Shown piece by piece: positions 36,861 to 45,418 of a stretch of 57,099 nt of DNA. The DNA comes from Polynucleobacter sp. AP-Reno-20A-A9 (GTDB lineage: Bacteria > Pseudomonadota > Gammaproteobacteria > Burkholderiales > Burkholderiaceae). A program made the translations under genes and the position numbers. The notes below the pieces were generated by a model. That model was given only the letters and a program-made list of their open reading frames with translations, was not told the DNA's origin and did not search any database. Location: contig NZ_JACVPB010000013.1 of assembly GCF_018882085.1 (NCBI RefSeq), positions 1 through 57,099 of the forward strand, read 5' to 3'. The first letter of the stretch is position 1; every line of letters begins with the position of its first letter.

Positions 36861-37928
36861 ATGAGCAATGAATTGAAATCTGGATCCAATAAGCCAAATG
36901 CTTTGCGTCGCCAATTATTAGCGGGATCTGCAGCGTTGCCTTTAGCTGGTGTCGTGGGTTATAGCCCAGCATCAAACGCTCAAGGTGCAACTAAAACCTT
37001 GAACATCTCACATCAGTTCCCTGGTGGAACTATTCAGGCAGGTGATTTCCGTGATCGTCTCTGCCGTAAATTTGCTGAATCTGTTGAAAAGCGCACCAAA
37101 GGTGCATTGAAATTCCAGGTATATCCAGGTTCATCATTGATGAAAACCAATGCGCAGTTCAGTGCAATGCGTAAAGGCGCTTTAGATATCTCATTATTCC
37201 CAATGCCATATGCTGGTGGAGAAGTTCCTGAGTTGAATATTGGCTTGATGCCAGCATTGGTTACTAGTTACGAGCAGGCTGCTAAATGGAAGACTGCTGA
37301 AGTTGGCAAGATGCTGACTAAAATTTTAGAAGACAAAGGTATTGTTCTTTTGAGCTGGGTTTGGCAAGCCGGCGGCGTCGCAAGCAGAAGCAAACCAATT
37401 GTTCTCCCTGAAGATGTTAAAGGGATGAAGATTCGTGGTGGTAGTCGTGAATTTGACCTCATGCTCAAGGCGGCAGGGGCTTCAGTGATCTCCTTGCCTT
37501 CTAATGAGATCTACGCAGCAATGCAAACTGGTGCTATGGATGCTGCTTACACATCCTCTACAAGCTTTATGTCATTCAAGCTTGAAGAGTTGGCGAAAGC
37601 ATTTACTAGTGCACGTCAAAAATCCTATTGGTTCATGCTTGAGCCATTGATGATGTCTAAACAAATCTTTGATACTTTGCCAAAAGATCAACGCGATGCT
37701 CTCATGGCAGCTGGCGCCGAGATGGAGAAGTTTGGACTCGAAGCTGCAAAAGAGGATGACAAGACTGCAGCCTTAGCTTATGCAAGAGCTGGTAGCAAAG
37801 TCACTGATGTTGACGCAGCGATTGTGGATAAGTGGAGAGCTATTGCACGTGATAGCGCCTGGAAAGACTACGCAGAGAAGAATGAAAGCTGCGCATCATT
37901 GTTAAGAGCAGCAGAAAAAGTAACCTAA
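36861..37928 (+). CDS. TRAP transporter solute-binding protein (DctP family)
   Basis: A 355-residue periplasmic binding protein of a TRAP transporter. The signal sequence has LRRQLLAGSAALPLAG, a Tat-like or Sec signal, with cleavage likely after SNAQG. The mature domain shows the DctP layout with KGMKIRGGSREFDLMLKAAG (the conserved ligand arginine) and the SLPSNEIYAAMQTGAMDAAYTS segment. Between matA and matB, the ligand is most likely malonate, as for the MatPQM system of rhizobia. Family alone would allow other carboxylates. Confidence 0.9.
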   Translation: MSNELKSGSNKPNALRRQLLAGSAALPLAGVVGYSPASNAQGATKTLNISHQFPGGTIQAGDFRDRLCRKFAESVEKRTKGALKFQVYPGSSLMKTNAQFSAMRKGALDISLFPMPYAGGEVPELNIGLMPALVTSYEQAAKWKTAEVGKMLTKILEDKGIVLLSWVWQAGGVASRSKPIVLPEDVKGMKIRGGSREFDLMLKAAGASVISLPSNEIYAAMQTGAMDAAYTSSTSFMSFKLEELAKAFTSARQKSYWFMLEPLMMSKQIFDTLPKDQRDALMAAGAEMEKFGLEAAKEDDKTAALAYARAGSKVTDVDAAIVDKWRAIARDSAWKDYAEKNESCASLLRAAEKVT

Positions 37929-37931
37929 ATC

Positions 37932-38438
37932 ATGACTCAACTTTTACAAGCGACAGACCGCTTAATGTCTGGAATTAATAAGCTGATGGTGTTGTTTGGA
38001 TCATTGGCTTTGGTGGCTGCTTCGGTCATCTTGAGCTACAGCGTTGCTTCAAGAGCATTTTTTGGGGCAACGACTGATTGGCAAGATGAGGCTGCGGTAT
38101 TTTGCTTGGTAGGCGCTACTTTCCTTTGTGGTGCTTACGTTCAGCAAATTCGTGGACACGTAGGCATTTCAGCGGTATCTACCATGTTGCCTAAAGCGGT
38201 CAACCGTCTCAGGGTGTTGATTATTGATATTGCCTCATGTGCTTTCTGTGCTTTTTTTGCATGGAAGTCTTGGGCTTTGTTTCATGAAGCGTGGGTTGAT
38301 GGTCAAGTGACTTCATCTTCATGGGCTCCACCTCTGTGGATTCCATACATCATGATGTCTATTGGTATGACCTTGTTAGCGTTTCAGATTTTGCTCCAAG
38401 CGTTTGGAGATGTTGTTAATCCAGGCGAAGGGGAATAA
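37932..38438 (+). CDS. TRAP transporter small permease (DctQ family)
   Basis: A 168-residue inner-membrane protein with four hydrophobic segments. The conserved TTDWQDEAAVFCLVGATFLCGAY segment and the RGHVGI motif match DctQ proteins. It lies three bases after the binding protein and two before the large permease, so one operon. It pairs with the DctM subunit in uptake driven by an ion gradient. Confidence 0.9.
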   Translation: MTQLLQATDRLMSGINKLMVLFGSLALVAASVILSYSVASRAFFGATTDWQDEAAVFCLVGATFLCGAYVQQIRGHVGISAVSTMLPKAVNRLRVLIIDIASCAFCAFFAWKSWALFHEAWVDGQVTSSSWAPPLWIPYIMMSIGMTLLAFQILLQAFGDVVNPGEGE

Positions 38439-38440
38439 GT

Positions 38441-39799
38441 ATGTCAATCATGACATTAGGATTGTTGTTTGCAGCAGTTACCTTATTGGTAATGTTTTCA
38501 GGGATGCCCATCTCTTTTGCATTGGGCTCAGTAGCAGTTGTATTTATGGTGTTCTTTATGCCTGTATCTTCATTGGATACGGTGACACAGAACGTCTACG
38601 AAGAGATGGCCAGTATCACCTTGCTCTCGATCCCGCTATTTATCTTAAAAGGGGCGGCGATCGGACGTTCACGCGCCGGCCAAGATTTGTACGAGGCTTT
38701 GCACGTTTGGCTTGGTAAGGTTCCAGGCGGCTTAGGCGTTGCTAACGTTTTAGCTTGTGCTCTGTTTGCTGCGATGGCAGGATCGAGTCCTGCAACATGC
38801 TCCGCAATTGGTAGCGCAGGTATTCCAGAGATGCGTAAGCGTGGTTACTCACCAGGATTAGCGGCAGGCATTATTGCTGCTGGCGGCACTCTCGGTATTT
38901 TGTTGCCACCTTCCATCACGATGATTTTGTACTCGGTTGCTGCAGAGCAATCATTAGGACGTTTATTCCTTGCCGGCATTGGCCCTGGTCTGATGTTGGT
39001 ATTGTTTTTCTCAATCTACACCGTTTATCGCTTCCGTAAAGAGTACAACCTAGCCTTAGAGGCTGTTAAGGTCGGCGCTCCTAGTCATCCGATATTGGAG
39101 CGTCACACATATACCATGCAGCAGAAGATGAGTTCTCTGCCACGCGTTTTACCTTTCTTGGTTTTATTGATTGGTGTGATGGTTGCGCTCTACGGCGGCT
39201 ATGCAACACCATCTGAAACTGCAGGCCTTGGTGCAATCTTAGCCTTCGCATTAATTGCCGGTATTTACAAAATGTGGCGCATTAAGGATTTGTCGCCATT
39301 GCTCAATGCCACCATTAAAGAATCCACAATGCTAATGTTCATTATTGGAATGTCTTTATTGTTTTCCAATGTGATGAGCCATTTGCACCTCAGTCAGTCG
39401 GCTGCCCAAGCGATTGTTGACCTTGGCTTTGGACGTTGGGGATTGTTGGCTGCTATTTTGATTTTGGTAGTGATCTTGGGCTTCTTCTTGCCGCCGGTCT
39501 CTATTATTTTGATGACTGCGCCAATTTTCTTGCCACCATTAAGAGCCGCTGGATTTGATTTGGTTTGGTTTGGAGTGGTAATGACCATTGTGATGGAGAC
39601 GGGTTTGATACATCCACCGGTGGGCCTCAATATCTTCGTAATTAAAAACATCGCACCTGATATTTCTTTAAATGAAATTATCTGGGGCGTATTCCCATTT
39701 GTGATCATCATGATTCTCTCTGTTGTATTGCTCTGCTTTGTGCCAGAGATTGCTACAGGATTATCTGATTTGGTAATGGGTGTGGCCAAGGTACATTGA
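38441..39799 (+). CDS. TRAP transporter large permease (DctM family)
   Basis: A 452-residue permease with about 12 hydrophobic segments. Family signatures include FSGMPISFALG, SIPLFILKGAAIG, AMAGSSPATCSAIGS, AGIIAAGGTLGILLPPS and the C-terminal ETGLIHPPVGLNIFVIK. The substrate and ion pass through this subunit. Genome position implies malonate. The synthetase ATG begins 41 bp after its stop. Confidence 0.92.
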   Translation: MSIMTLGLLFAAVTLLVMFSGMPISFALGSVAVVFMVFFMPVSSLDTVTQNVYEEMASITLLSIPLFILKGAAIGRSRAGQDLYEALHVWLGKVPGGLGVANVLACALFAAMAGSSPATCSAIGSAGIPEMRKRGYSPGLAAGIIAAGGTLGILLPPSITMILYSVAAEQSLGRLFLAGIGPGLMLVLFFSIYTVYRFRKEYNLALEAVKVGAPSHPILERHTYTMQQKMSSLPRVLPFLVLLIGVMVALYGGYATPSETAGLGAILAFALIAGIYKMWRIKDLSPLLNATIKESTMLMFIIGMSLLFSNVMSHLHLSQSAAQAIVDLGFGRWGLLAAILILVVILGFFLPPVSIILMTAPIFLPPLRAAGFDLVWFGVVMTIVMETGLIHPPVGLNIFVIKNIAPDISLNEIIWGVFPFVIIMILSVVLLCFVPEIATGLSDLVMGVAKVH

Positions 39800-39839
39800 T
39801 TGCAGTATTGATAAAAATATTAGTCTTTTAGGAAATTTC

Positions 39840-41363
39840 ATGAATTTATATTCACTCTTGGAAAAAGGTTTTCCAAAAGATAAAAAAGCGTGCGCTCTCG
39901 AGACGCACGACGGTCTCTATTACTCTTGGAGTGACCTTGAGTCAGCAACCGCTAAACTTGCCAATTTACTTGCTAGCCTCAAGCTTCCAAAAGGAGCAAG
40001 AGTTGCAGTGCAGGTTGAGAAGTCTCCTGAAGCACTTTTTCTTTATCTAGCAACGATTCGTGCGGGCTATGTATATTTGCCGCTCAATACGGCCTATCAG
40101 TCAGCTGAAATCCAGTACTTCCTAGAGAATGCTGAACCAGCAGTGGTTGTCTGCAGCAGCAAGAATCTCTCTTGGGTGTCTAAGGTAGCCTCTAAAGCCG
40201 GTACTAAGCATGTATTTACGCTGGACGAGAACCGTACGGGTACTTTATTAGACCGTGCAGGAAGCCTCAGCGACAAATTCAAGACTGTTCCGGCAAAAGA
40301 TGATGATCTTGCGGCAATTCTGTATACCTCTGGTACAACAGGACGTAGCAAAGGTGCCATGTTGACTCACAAGAATCTGGGCAGCAATGCACAAGTATTA
40401 CAAAAGTTCTGGGGCTGGAAAAAAGGAGACGTACTGCTACATGCCTTGCCTATCTTCCACGTTCATGGATTGTTTGTGGCTGCCCATGGCGCATTGATTA
40501 ATGGCAGCAAAATGATTTGGTTGCCGCGTTTAGATACTGCGCAACTCATTAAGCATATGCCACAGTCCACAGTGATGATGGGTGTGCCGACATTTTATGT
40601 GCGCCTATTGGCTGATAAAGGGTTCGACAAGAAAGTGGCGCGCAATATGCGTCTATTTATTTCCGGTTCAGCCCCATTGTTAACTGAAACATTTAATACC
40701 TTTAAAGAAGTGATTGGTCAGCCGATTCTTGAGCGTTATGGCATGAGTGAGACGGTGATGTTGGTTTCCAATCCTTACAAAGGAAAGCGCGTAGGCGGCT
40801 CAGTTGGTCTGCCATTGCCTGGCGTTAAGGTGCGTGTAGTAACTGAAGATAACAAGCCATGCAAAGTCAATGAAATTGGCAGCATTCAGGTGAAGGGCCC
40901 GAATATATTTGCGGGCTACTGGCGCATGCCTGAGAAGACTGCTGAAGAGTTCACAAAAGATGGTTGGTTCAAGACCGGCGACGTAGGTCGTTGGGGTGGT
41001 GATGCCAATGGCGGCAAGGCGCCCAATGACTATTTATGCATCGTTGGTCGCAGTAAGGACTTGATTATCTCTGGTGGCTATAACGTCTATCCAAAAGAAA
41101 TCGAAAGCTTTATCGATGACATGGTTGGCGTTGATGAAAGCGCTGTGATTGGTATTCCGCATCCTGATTTTGGTGAGGCAGTAATGGCAGTAGTTGTGCC
41201 TAAGGCTGGAGCAAAACTCAATGCAGAAGCAATGATTGCTACTTTGAAAACGCAAATTGCAAACTTTAAGATTCCAAAGCGTGTGGAGATTGTTGCCGAC
41301 TTACCTCGCAACGCTATGGGTAAGGTGCAAAAGAATATTTTGCGTCAGCAGTACACAGCTTAA
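39840..41363 (+). CDS. matB: Malonyl-CoA synthetase (MatB)
   Basis: A 507-residue AMP-forming ligase that activates malonate to malonyl-CoA. The P-loop is ILYTSGTTGRSKGAMLTH, followed by the GMSETVMLVSNPYKGKRVGG specificity loop, KTGDVGRWGG, SGGYNVYPKEIES, and the C-terminal PRNAMGKVQKN with the adenylation lysine. I chose ATG 39840 (MNLYSLLEKGF), with AGGA about 10 bases upstream; an earlier in-frame start at 39780 would lie inside the TRAP permease and add 20 non-conserved residues. Its TAA abuts the TTA of the convergent permease gene. Confidence 0.93.
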   Translation: MNLYSLLEKGFPKDKKACALETHDGLYYSWSDLESATAKLANLLASLKLPKGARVAVQVEKSPEALFLYLATIRAGYVYLPLNTAYQSAEIQYFLENAEPAVVVCSSKNLSWVSKVASKAGTKHVFTLDENRTGTLLDRAGSLSDKFKTVPAKDDDLAAILYTSGTTGRSKGAMLTHKNLGSNAQVLQKFWGWKKGDVLLHALPIFHVHGLFVAAHGALINGSKMIWLPRLDTAQLIKHMPQSTVMMGVPTFYVRLLADKGFDKKVARNMRLFISGSAPLLTETFNTFKEVIGQPILERYGMSETVMLVSNPYKGKRVGGSVGLPLPGVKVRVVTEDNKPCKVNEIGSIQVKGPNIFAGYWRMPEKTAEEFTKDGWFKTGDVGRWGGDANGGKAPNDYLCIVGRSKDLIISGGYNVYPKEIESFIDDMVGVDESAVIGIPHPDFGEAVMAVVVPKAGAKLNAEAMIATLKTQIANFKIPKRVEIVADLPRNAMGKVQKNILRQQYTA

Positions 41364-42182
41364 TTAAAAGCCGAATGCCTTGCGGCTTTCATTAAACATG
41401 AAGGCTGCAAGGAAAAAAAGCATGATGCCAAAAACTCGTTTAAGTTGGGCAATATCGAGTTTTCTGGCCATCTTTGCACCTAAAGGCGCAGTAAAAATAC
41501 TGACCGTCACAATGCACGCTACCGCTGGTAAATAGACAAAGCCCAGAGCGCCTGCTGGTAGATTGGGATTGCCCCAGCTTCCGTACATATAGCCAAGTGT
41601 TGCTGCTGCAGCAATTGGAAAGCCCAGGCCAGATGAAGTAGCCATTGCTGTGTGCGGCTTGACGTTGCACCAGAGCATAAATGGCACGGTAATAAATGCG
41701 CCACCTGCGCCTACTAAGCTGGCAAGTGCGCCAGCAAAGGTGCCAAAAGAAAATAAGCCAAGTGTCCCAGGTAAGTCTCTGCCTGCCTTAGGTTTTTTAT
41801 TGAGCAGCATCTGAATTGAGGTGTAAACAATAAAGACTGCGAAGAAAAGTGAGAGCCATGAAGTTTTGAGTGCTTCAAACAATTCACTGCCACCAATGAG
41901 TCCACCAAAAATCATTCCGGGACTTAAAGAGGCAACTAGTTTCCAATCAATTGAGCCATGTTTGTGATGTGCCCAAATTGCAGAGGTGGTTGTAAACAGA
42001 ATGGTGGCCATTCCTGTGGCAATAGCCATGTGCACGATAACTTCTTGACTAAATCCAAGGTGATTAAATACCAGGATCATGAAGGGCACTAGGATCATGC
42101 CACCACCAATGCCGAGCAGGCCAGCCAAGTAGCCTGAGATGGCACCGCACAACATCAACATCAAGATATCGCTTATTAACAT
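41364..42182 (-). CDS. TSUP (TauE/SafE) family permease
   Basis: A 272-residue inner-membrane protein with eight hydrophobic segments. LLGIGGGMILVPFMILVFNHLG at the N-terminus and LVGAGGAFITVPFMLWCNV in the second half are the family repeats. TSUP proteins export sulfite, sulfoacetate or other small organic anions; the substrate here is unknown. Its ATG follows the 6S RNA 3' end directly, and the GGGG of the 6S terminal helix is at Shine-Dalgarno distance. A downstream ATG (MLMLCG) is an alternative start. Confidence 0.85.
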   Translation of the reverse strand: MLISDILMLMLCGAISGYLAGLLGIGGGMILVPFMILVFNHLGFSQEVIVHMAIATGMATILFTTTSAIWAHHKHGSIDWKLVASLSPGMIFGGLIGGSELFEALKTSWLSLFFAVFIVYTSIQMLLNKKPKAGRDLPGTLGLFSFGTFAGALASLVGAGGAFITVPFMLWCNVKPHTAMATSSGLGFPIAAAATLGYMYGSWGNPNLPAGALGFVYLPAVACIVTVSIFTAPLGAKMARKLDIAQLKRVFGIMLFFLAAFMFNESRKAFGF

Positions 42183-42402
42183 GAATTCCCCGCCTTGGCC
42201 GCTAGGCCGTCATCCTGAACCCTAAGGTTCAAGGTGGAACGGCTACTCTGTTTCGGGTGCATTAAGAGGCTCAGGGAGTAACCAAGTCTAAGTTGGCACT
42301 GTGAACTTGCAAAACGCTCACGCCCACAAGGTAAAGATCGTTCCGGATGCTTGCGCATCGGTTCAAGGAACTATTGGCCTTGGCGAACCAGGCAGGGAAA
42401 GG
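42183..42402 (-). ncRNA. ssrS: 6S RNA
   Basis: The minus strand downstream of zapA folds like 6S RNA and carries its conserved 3' half: CACCTTGAACC, then GGGTTCAGG, GACGGCC and GGCGGGGAATTC, closely matching the E. coli sequence. The 5' half (TTTCCCTGCCTGGTTCGC, then CCTTGAACCGAT) pairs with it: CCCTGCCT pairs with AGGCGGGG. The position zapA-ssrS is conserved in proteobacteria. 6S RNA mimics an open promoter and sequesters sigma70 RNA polymerase in stationary phase. Ends are inferred: the 5' end overlaps the last codons of zapA, and the estimated length (about 220 nt) exceeds the 184 nt of E. coli. Confidence 0.85.
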
Positions 42403-42722
42403 GTTTGCATCAAAGCATCTACTTGATCTTCAAGCTCTCGAATCTGACCTTGAAGACGAGTTACTTCATCAGTGCTCACATTGGAGGGAGTGCTTTGTTG
42501 CGATGGATTTTTTTGTAAAGTTATGAGATCACCAGCAATTTTGAGTGCGGCCATCATGCTCGCTCTTTCAATACTGCGGTTGCCACCATTGATGGCTAGT
42601 TGAATTTGTTCATCCACCAAGACGCATGCTGCACGGAGTAATGGCTCATGCTCAGTACTGGTTGCCAGAGTAATTTTCTGGCCGGCGAGACTTACCTCAA
42701 TGCGTTGTTGGCTCATTGTCAT
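42363..42722 (-). CDS. zapA: Cell division protein ZapA
   Basis: A 119-residue FtsZ-ring stabiliser. The N-terminal globular part (RIEVSLAGQKITLATSTEHEP, then LLRAACVLVDEQIQ) and the C-terminal coiled coil (about 75-105, EVTRLQGQIRELEDQVDALM) match ZapA. ATGs at 42722 and 42716 are both possible. It overlaps the upstream coiled-coil gene by 26 bases. The last codons probably also encode the 5' end of 6S RNA. Confidence 0.93.
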   Translation of the reverse strand: MTMSQQRIEVSLAGQKITLATSTEHEPLLRAACVLVDEQIQLAINGGNRSIERASMMAALKIAGDLITLQKNPSQQSTPSNVSTDEVTRLQGQIRELEDQVDALMQTLSLPGSPRPIVP

Positions 42723-42984
42723 CCTCAGGGTTATTTGGTGGGATAGCTTCGCCCAGTAGATTGAGTTGGCGGCCGTCGCTTTGTTCTGGCAGGCGACTTA
42801 GGATGTGTTGAATGCGCTTTTGCGCATCTTCAATCTTATTTTCGAGTTGTACTCGATTTTGATTAGAGTTTTGAACAGCCTCAGCAATGGCTTGGATTTT
42901 TCCAGCTACTCGATGGATGGATGCGCATAGCGCATCCATGTCTGATGCTAGGTTGCCAGTGGAAAGAGGGGAGGTCTCACTCAT
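42697..42984 (-). CDS. Small coiled-coil protein paired with ZapA
   Basis: A 95-residue acidic protein with a heptad-rich central helix (about 15-65: MDALCASIHRVAGKIQ, then QNRVQLENKIEDAQKRIQHIL) and a Pro/Asn/Glu-rich tail. It is encoded immediately upstream of, and overlapping, zapA, where many proteobacteria carry a small ZapB-like or TIGR02449-like gene. A division role is inferred from position and shape only; no catalytic motif is present. Confidence 0.75.
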   Translation of the reverse strand: MSETSPLSTGNLASDMDALCASIHRVAGKIQAIAEAVQNSNQNRVQLENKIEDAQKRIQHILSRLPEQSDGRQLNLLGEAIPPNNPEDDNEPTTH

Positions 42985-43011
42985 ACTGGCATTGTAGTCT
43001 GAAAAAAGGGC

Positions 43012-44979
43012 TTATTTCATGGCGTAACGCAGGCCTACAAATACGTTTGAGCCTGGGGTGTTATAGCCATAGCTGAGTTGGTAGGCTTTATTTAAAGCAT
43101 TGTTCCAACGGGCAAAGACGCTAAGGTCTTTCTCTAAATCATAGTTAGCATAGAGATTAAAGATGGTGTAGCCACCCATGCCAGTGTTCGCGCCCTGAAA
43201 ATCATCCCTGCGCCCGGAAAAAGTGGCTCCCACTCCGGTCGTCAGCTTGAGGTAGAGGTATTCACTGGCTAGATTGCCATATTGCTTAGCTTGCTTAATC
43301 AGAGTGCTATTCGTGCTCTCGTTTACTGGGTTTTGTTGTGTAAAGGAGCCTTTTAAGCTGAGTGAAGACATTTGTACGGCACCACTCAAAGTGCTACCGG
43401 TAATTTTGGCGCTTGCCACGTTGGATGCACAGCCAAAAATACCTGTTCCCACAGGACACGTATCCGAATTGCTAACTTGAATCAGGTTTGAGATGGAGTT
43501 ACTAAAGACCACGACGTGCCCATCGAGACCTGGTTTTTCGTAGTGCAGTCCTGCTTCTGTGTTTTTACTTTTTTCAGGAAGAATCGCTGTATTTCCGTAT
43601 CCTGGATAGTAAAGGTCATTAAACGTCGGCGCTCTAAATCCAGTTCCATAGTTGATGTTCGCACGCCATTCTTTGGTGAAGAAATAGCCGTAAGTTGCCG
43701 CACCGGTAGTTTGGGGTCCGTAGCCTGTGATGCTGTCATTACGGAGTGAGAAGTTGGCTAAGTGTGCTTCCCTTTTGAGTTGATATGCAATAGCACCTGA
43801 ATTGGTGTTACGGGTTTGACTAAAGCCTAAAAAAGGATAGGGTGCTGTCAAGTTGTTGAAGTCACCGTTGTTGTAGTCCAGTTGATTGCTTGAAACCTTT
43901 TGAGTTTTTCTTTCCGCTAGCACTTGCAAAACATCGGTACCAATGGCGAAATCATTTTGCCAGGTATAAGTATTTTGTCTCTGGTTCAGAGTGCTGTCAT
44001 ATGCTGGATTATCTGGTGTACCAGGCGCGTGATTTAAAGCAGTTCCTGTTTGTGCGGATGCTTGCAGTAGGCTGCGCCAGTTCTCCATCACTTGATTTTT
44101 GGAGTAAAGAGAATAGGTCCCTAATTGAGAAACTTGATTTTGAGTTTGTTGATATAAAAACTCTTGCGGGTCAAACCCAGGTAGTTGGTTATTGAGGCGG
44201 CTATTTAAAAATTGCAATCCAAACTCTTGTCCCTTGCTCCACTCTTGAGATAGTCGGCCAGTAACGCTGTCTTGAACATAGCCCGTTCTGCCTGATGCGC
44301 TAAGCCCATCCTTATTGTTGGGTGCTATGGTATTGAAACCCATGGAGAGGGTTTGGCTTGCTGCAAGTGAGTAGCGAATTTTTTGATCGCCTTGCGTAGA
44401 CCCATTAATGCTGGCTTCGCTAATACTGGTGCCGTAACTGCCATATCCAAAAGAGGCGCCTACCTTGGGAGGGCCATCACCTTTTTTGGTAAAGATTTGT
44501 ACTACGCCGCCGATGGCATCGGATCCATAAAGACTGCTCTGTGGGCCAAATACGATTTCAATATGATCGATGATGGTTAGCGGGATAACTGACCAGTTGG
44601 TACCCCCATTAATCGCATCATCAATGCGAACACCATCGATTAATACGAGAGTCTGATTATTGGTAGTGCCTCGTAAGAAAACGCTGGCATTGGATCCGCC
44701 TGTTCCATAACTGGAGATGGTCACACCTTTTTGTCGTTGCAGTAATTCAACCAAGCTAGTTTGTCCAGCTTGCTCAATTTCCTCGGGCCCGATATACACG
44801 TTATCAGCCAACACATCGCTGGCTTTAGTTGGCGTTCGAGTTGCTGTGACAATAATTGGATTAAGGGGGCTTGATGTGCTTGCTAAAACTAACGGTGCGT
44901 TGTTTTGTGCGAAGGCATTAATGCTGATGAGAGCGCCCAAAATGAGGACGGCTTTTCGGTTGCTGAACTGCTGTTTCAT
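43012..44979 (-). CDS. btuB: TonB-dependent cobalamin receptor (BtuB type)
   Basis: A 655-residue outer-membrane receptor. The signal peptide (about 1-25) ends at NAFAQ. A TonB-box-like IIVTATRT precedes the plug domain (about 40-165), which has LVLIDGVRIDDAINGG and IEIVFGPQSSLYGSDAIGGVVQIFT. The remaining 480 residues form the beta-barrel and end in an aromatic-flanked strand (VFVGLRYAMK). The cobalamin riboswitch upstream supports B12 as the ligand. No other B12 uptake genes are in this window. The 5' leader is long, over 300 nt. Confidence 0.9.
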   Translation of the reverse strand: MKQQFSNRKAVLILGALISINAFAQNNAPLVLASTSSPLNPIIVTATRTPTKASDVLADNVYIGPEEIEQAGQTSLVELLQRQKGVTISSYGTGGSNASVFLRGTTNNQTLVLIDGVRIDDAINGGTNWSVIPLTIIDHIEIVFGPQSSLYGSDAIGGVVQIFTKKGDGPPKVGASFGYGSYGTSISEASINGSTQGDQKIRYSLAASQTLSMGFNTIAPNNKDGLSASGRTGYVQDSVTGRLSQEWSKGQEFGLQFLNSRLNNQLPGFDPQEFLYQQTQNQVSQLGTYSLYSKNQVMENWRSLLQASAQTGTALNHAPGTPDNPAYDSTLNQRQNTYTWQNDFAIGTDVLQVLAERKTQKVSSNQLDYNNGDFNNLTAPYPFLGFSQTRNTNSGAIAYQLKREAHLANFSLRNDSITGYGPQTTGAATYGYFFTKEWRANINYGTGFRAPTFNDLYYPGYGNTAILPEKSKNTEAGLHYEKPGLDGHVVVFSNSISNLIQVSNSDTCPVGTGIFGCASNVASAKITGSTLSGAVQMSSLSLKGSFTQQNPVNESTNSTLIKQAKQYGNLASEYLYLKLTTGVGATFSGRRDDFQGANTGMGGYTIFNLYANYDLEKDLSVFARWNNALNKAYQLSYGYNTPGSNVFVGLRYAMK

Positions 44980-45124
44980 GATTCACTTTCTGTTATCGAT
45001 TGCCTAGCTAACTTCCCCGTTAGCTGGGTCGAACAGAATTTCGCGTGCAGGAGTTCAGGCGTCAATTGGGCGCAGTATCGAGAAACTAAGCGCTTGCTTG
45101 GCGCGCGAAGATCCCCGTCCGCAA

Positions 45125-45292
45125 AATTCCACCTGTCTTGGCCGGTATCCGGGCTAGTAAATATCAGAATCTGGCCTTCCCATGCGATTGACGCGCACAG
45201 TGGCTTTGTCAGATTCCTGACGTCTTTGACAGCTAGAAAGACGCATTTACCTACCGTTGCGGGGGCAGCACACGTTTAGTGTTTCCCGTTTA
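45125..45292 (-). promoter_or_regulatory. Cobalamin riboswitch
   Basis: On the minus strand upstream of btuB the conserved elements appear in order: ACGGGAAAC, GTGTGCTGCCCCCGCAACGG, the variable arm with CTGTCAAAGACGTCAGGAATC, CCACTGTGCG, GGGAAGGCCAGA, and the B12 box AGCCCGGATACCGGCC followed by AAGACAGGTGG. This is a class-typical AdoCbl riboswitch that lowers expression when B12 is plentiful. About 145 nt of expression platform separate it from the start codon, including a hairpin AGCTAAC/GTTAGCT at 45006-45025. Confidence 0.93.
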
Positions 45293-45293
45293 A

Positions 45294-45314
45294 CTTTATT
45301 GCACTGCAATAAAG
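45294..45314. promoter_or_regulatory. 21-bp perfect palindrome at the btuB transcript 5' end
   Basis: Two 10-bp arms, CTTTATTGCA and TGCAATAAAG, surround one base. It lies just upstream of the riboswitch (minus direction) and just downstream of a TAGAAT -10-like hexamer (45335-45330 on the minus strand). It could be an operator, or a hairpin protecting the 5' end of the btuB transcript. It is also 105 bp upstream of the Crp/Fnr-type gene on the other strand. Confidence 0.55.
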
Positions 45315-45418
45315 CACCACGACCTGGTCATTCTAGCGGATTTGAGGTGCGCCAAGTGGGAATCCAGGGCTTTGATAGGTAAAAAAGCCTACAATGGAGG
45401 GTCTAGGAGCAAGGATTC

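Noticed and set aside
39394..39789. 131-codon minus-strand frame opposite the TRAP permease
   Set aside because: Mirror frame of a strongly supported membrane protein, Ile/Thr/Lys-rich and without any motif.
41367..41389. AAAGCCG/CGGCTTT hairpin as a matB terminator
   Set aside because: It lies in the coding end of the convergent permease, the stem is short and no real T run follows; left as possible but unsupported.
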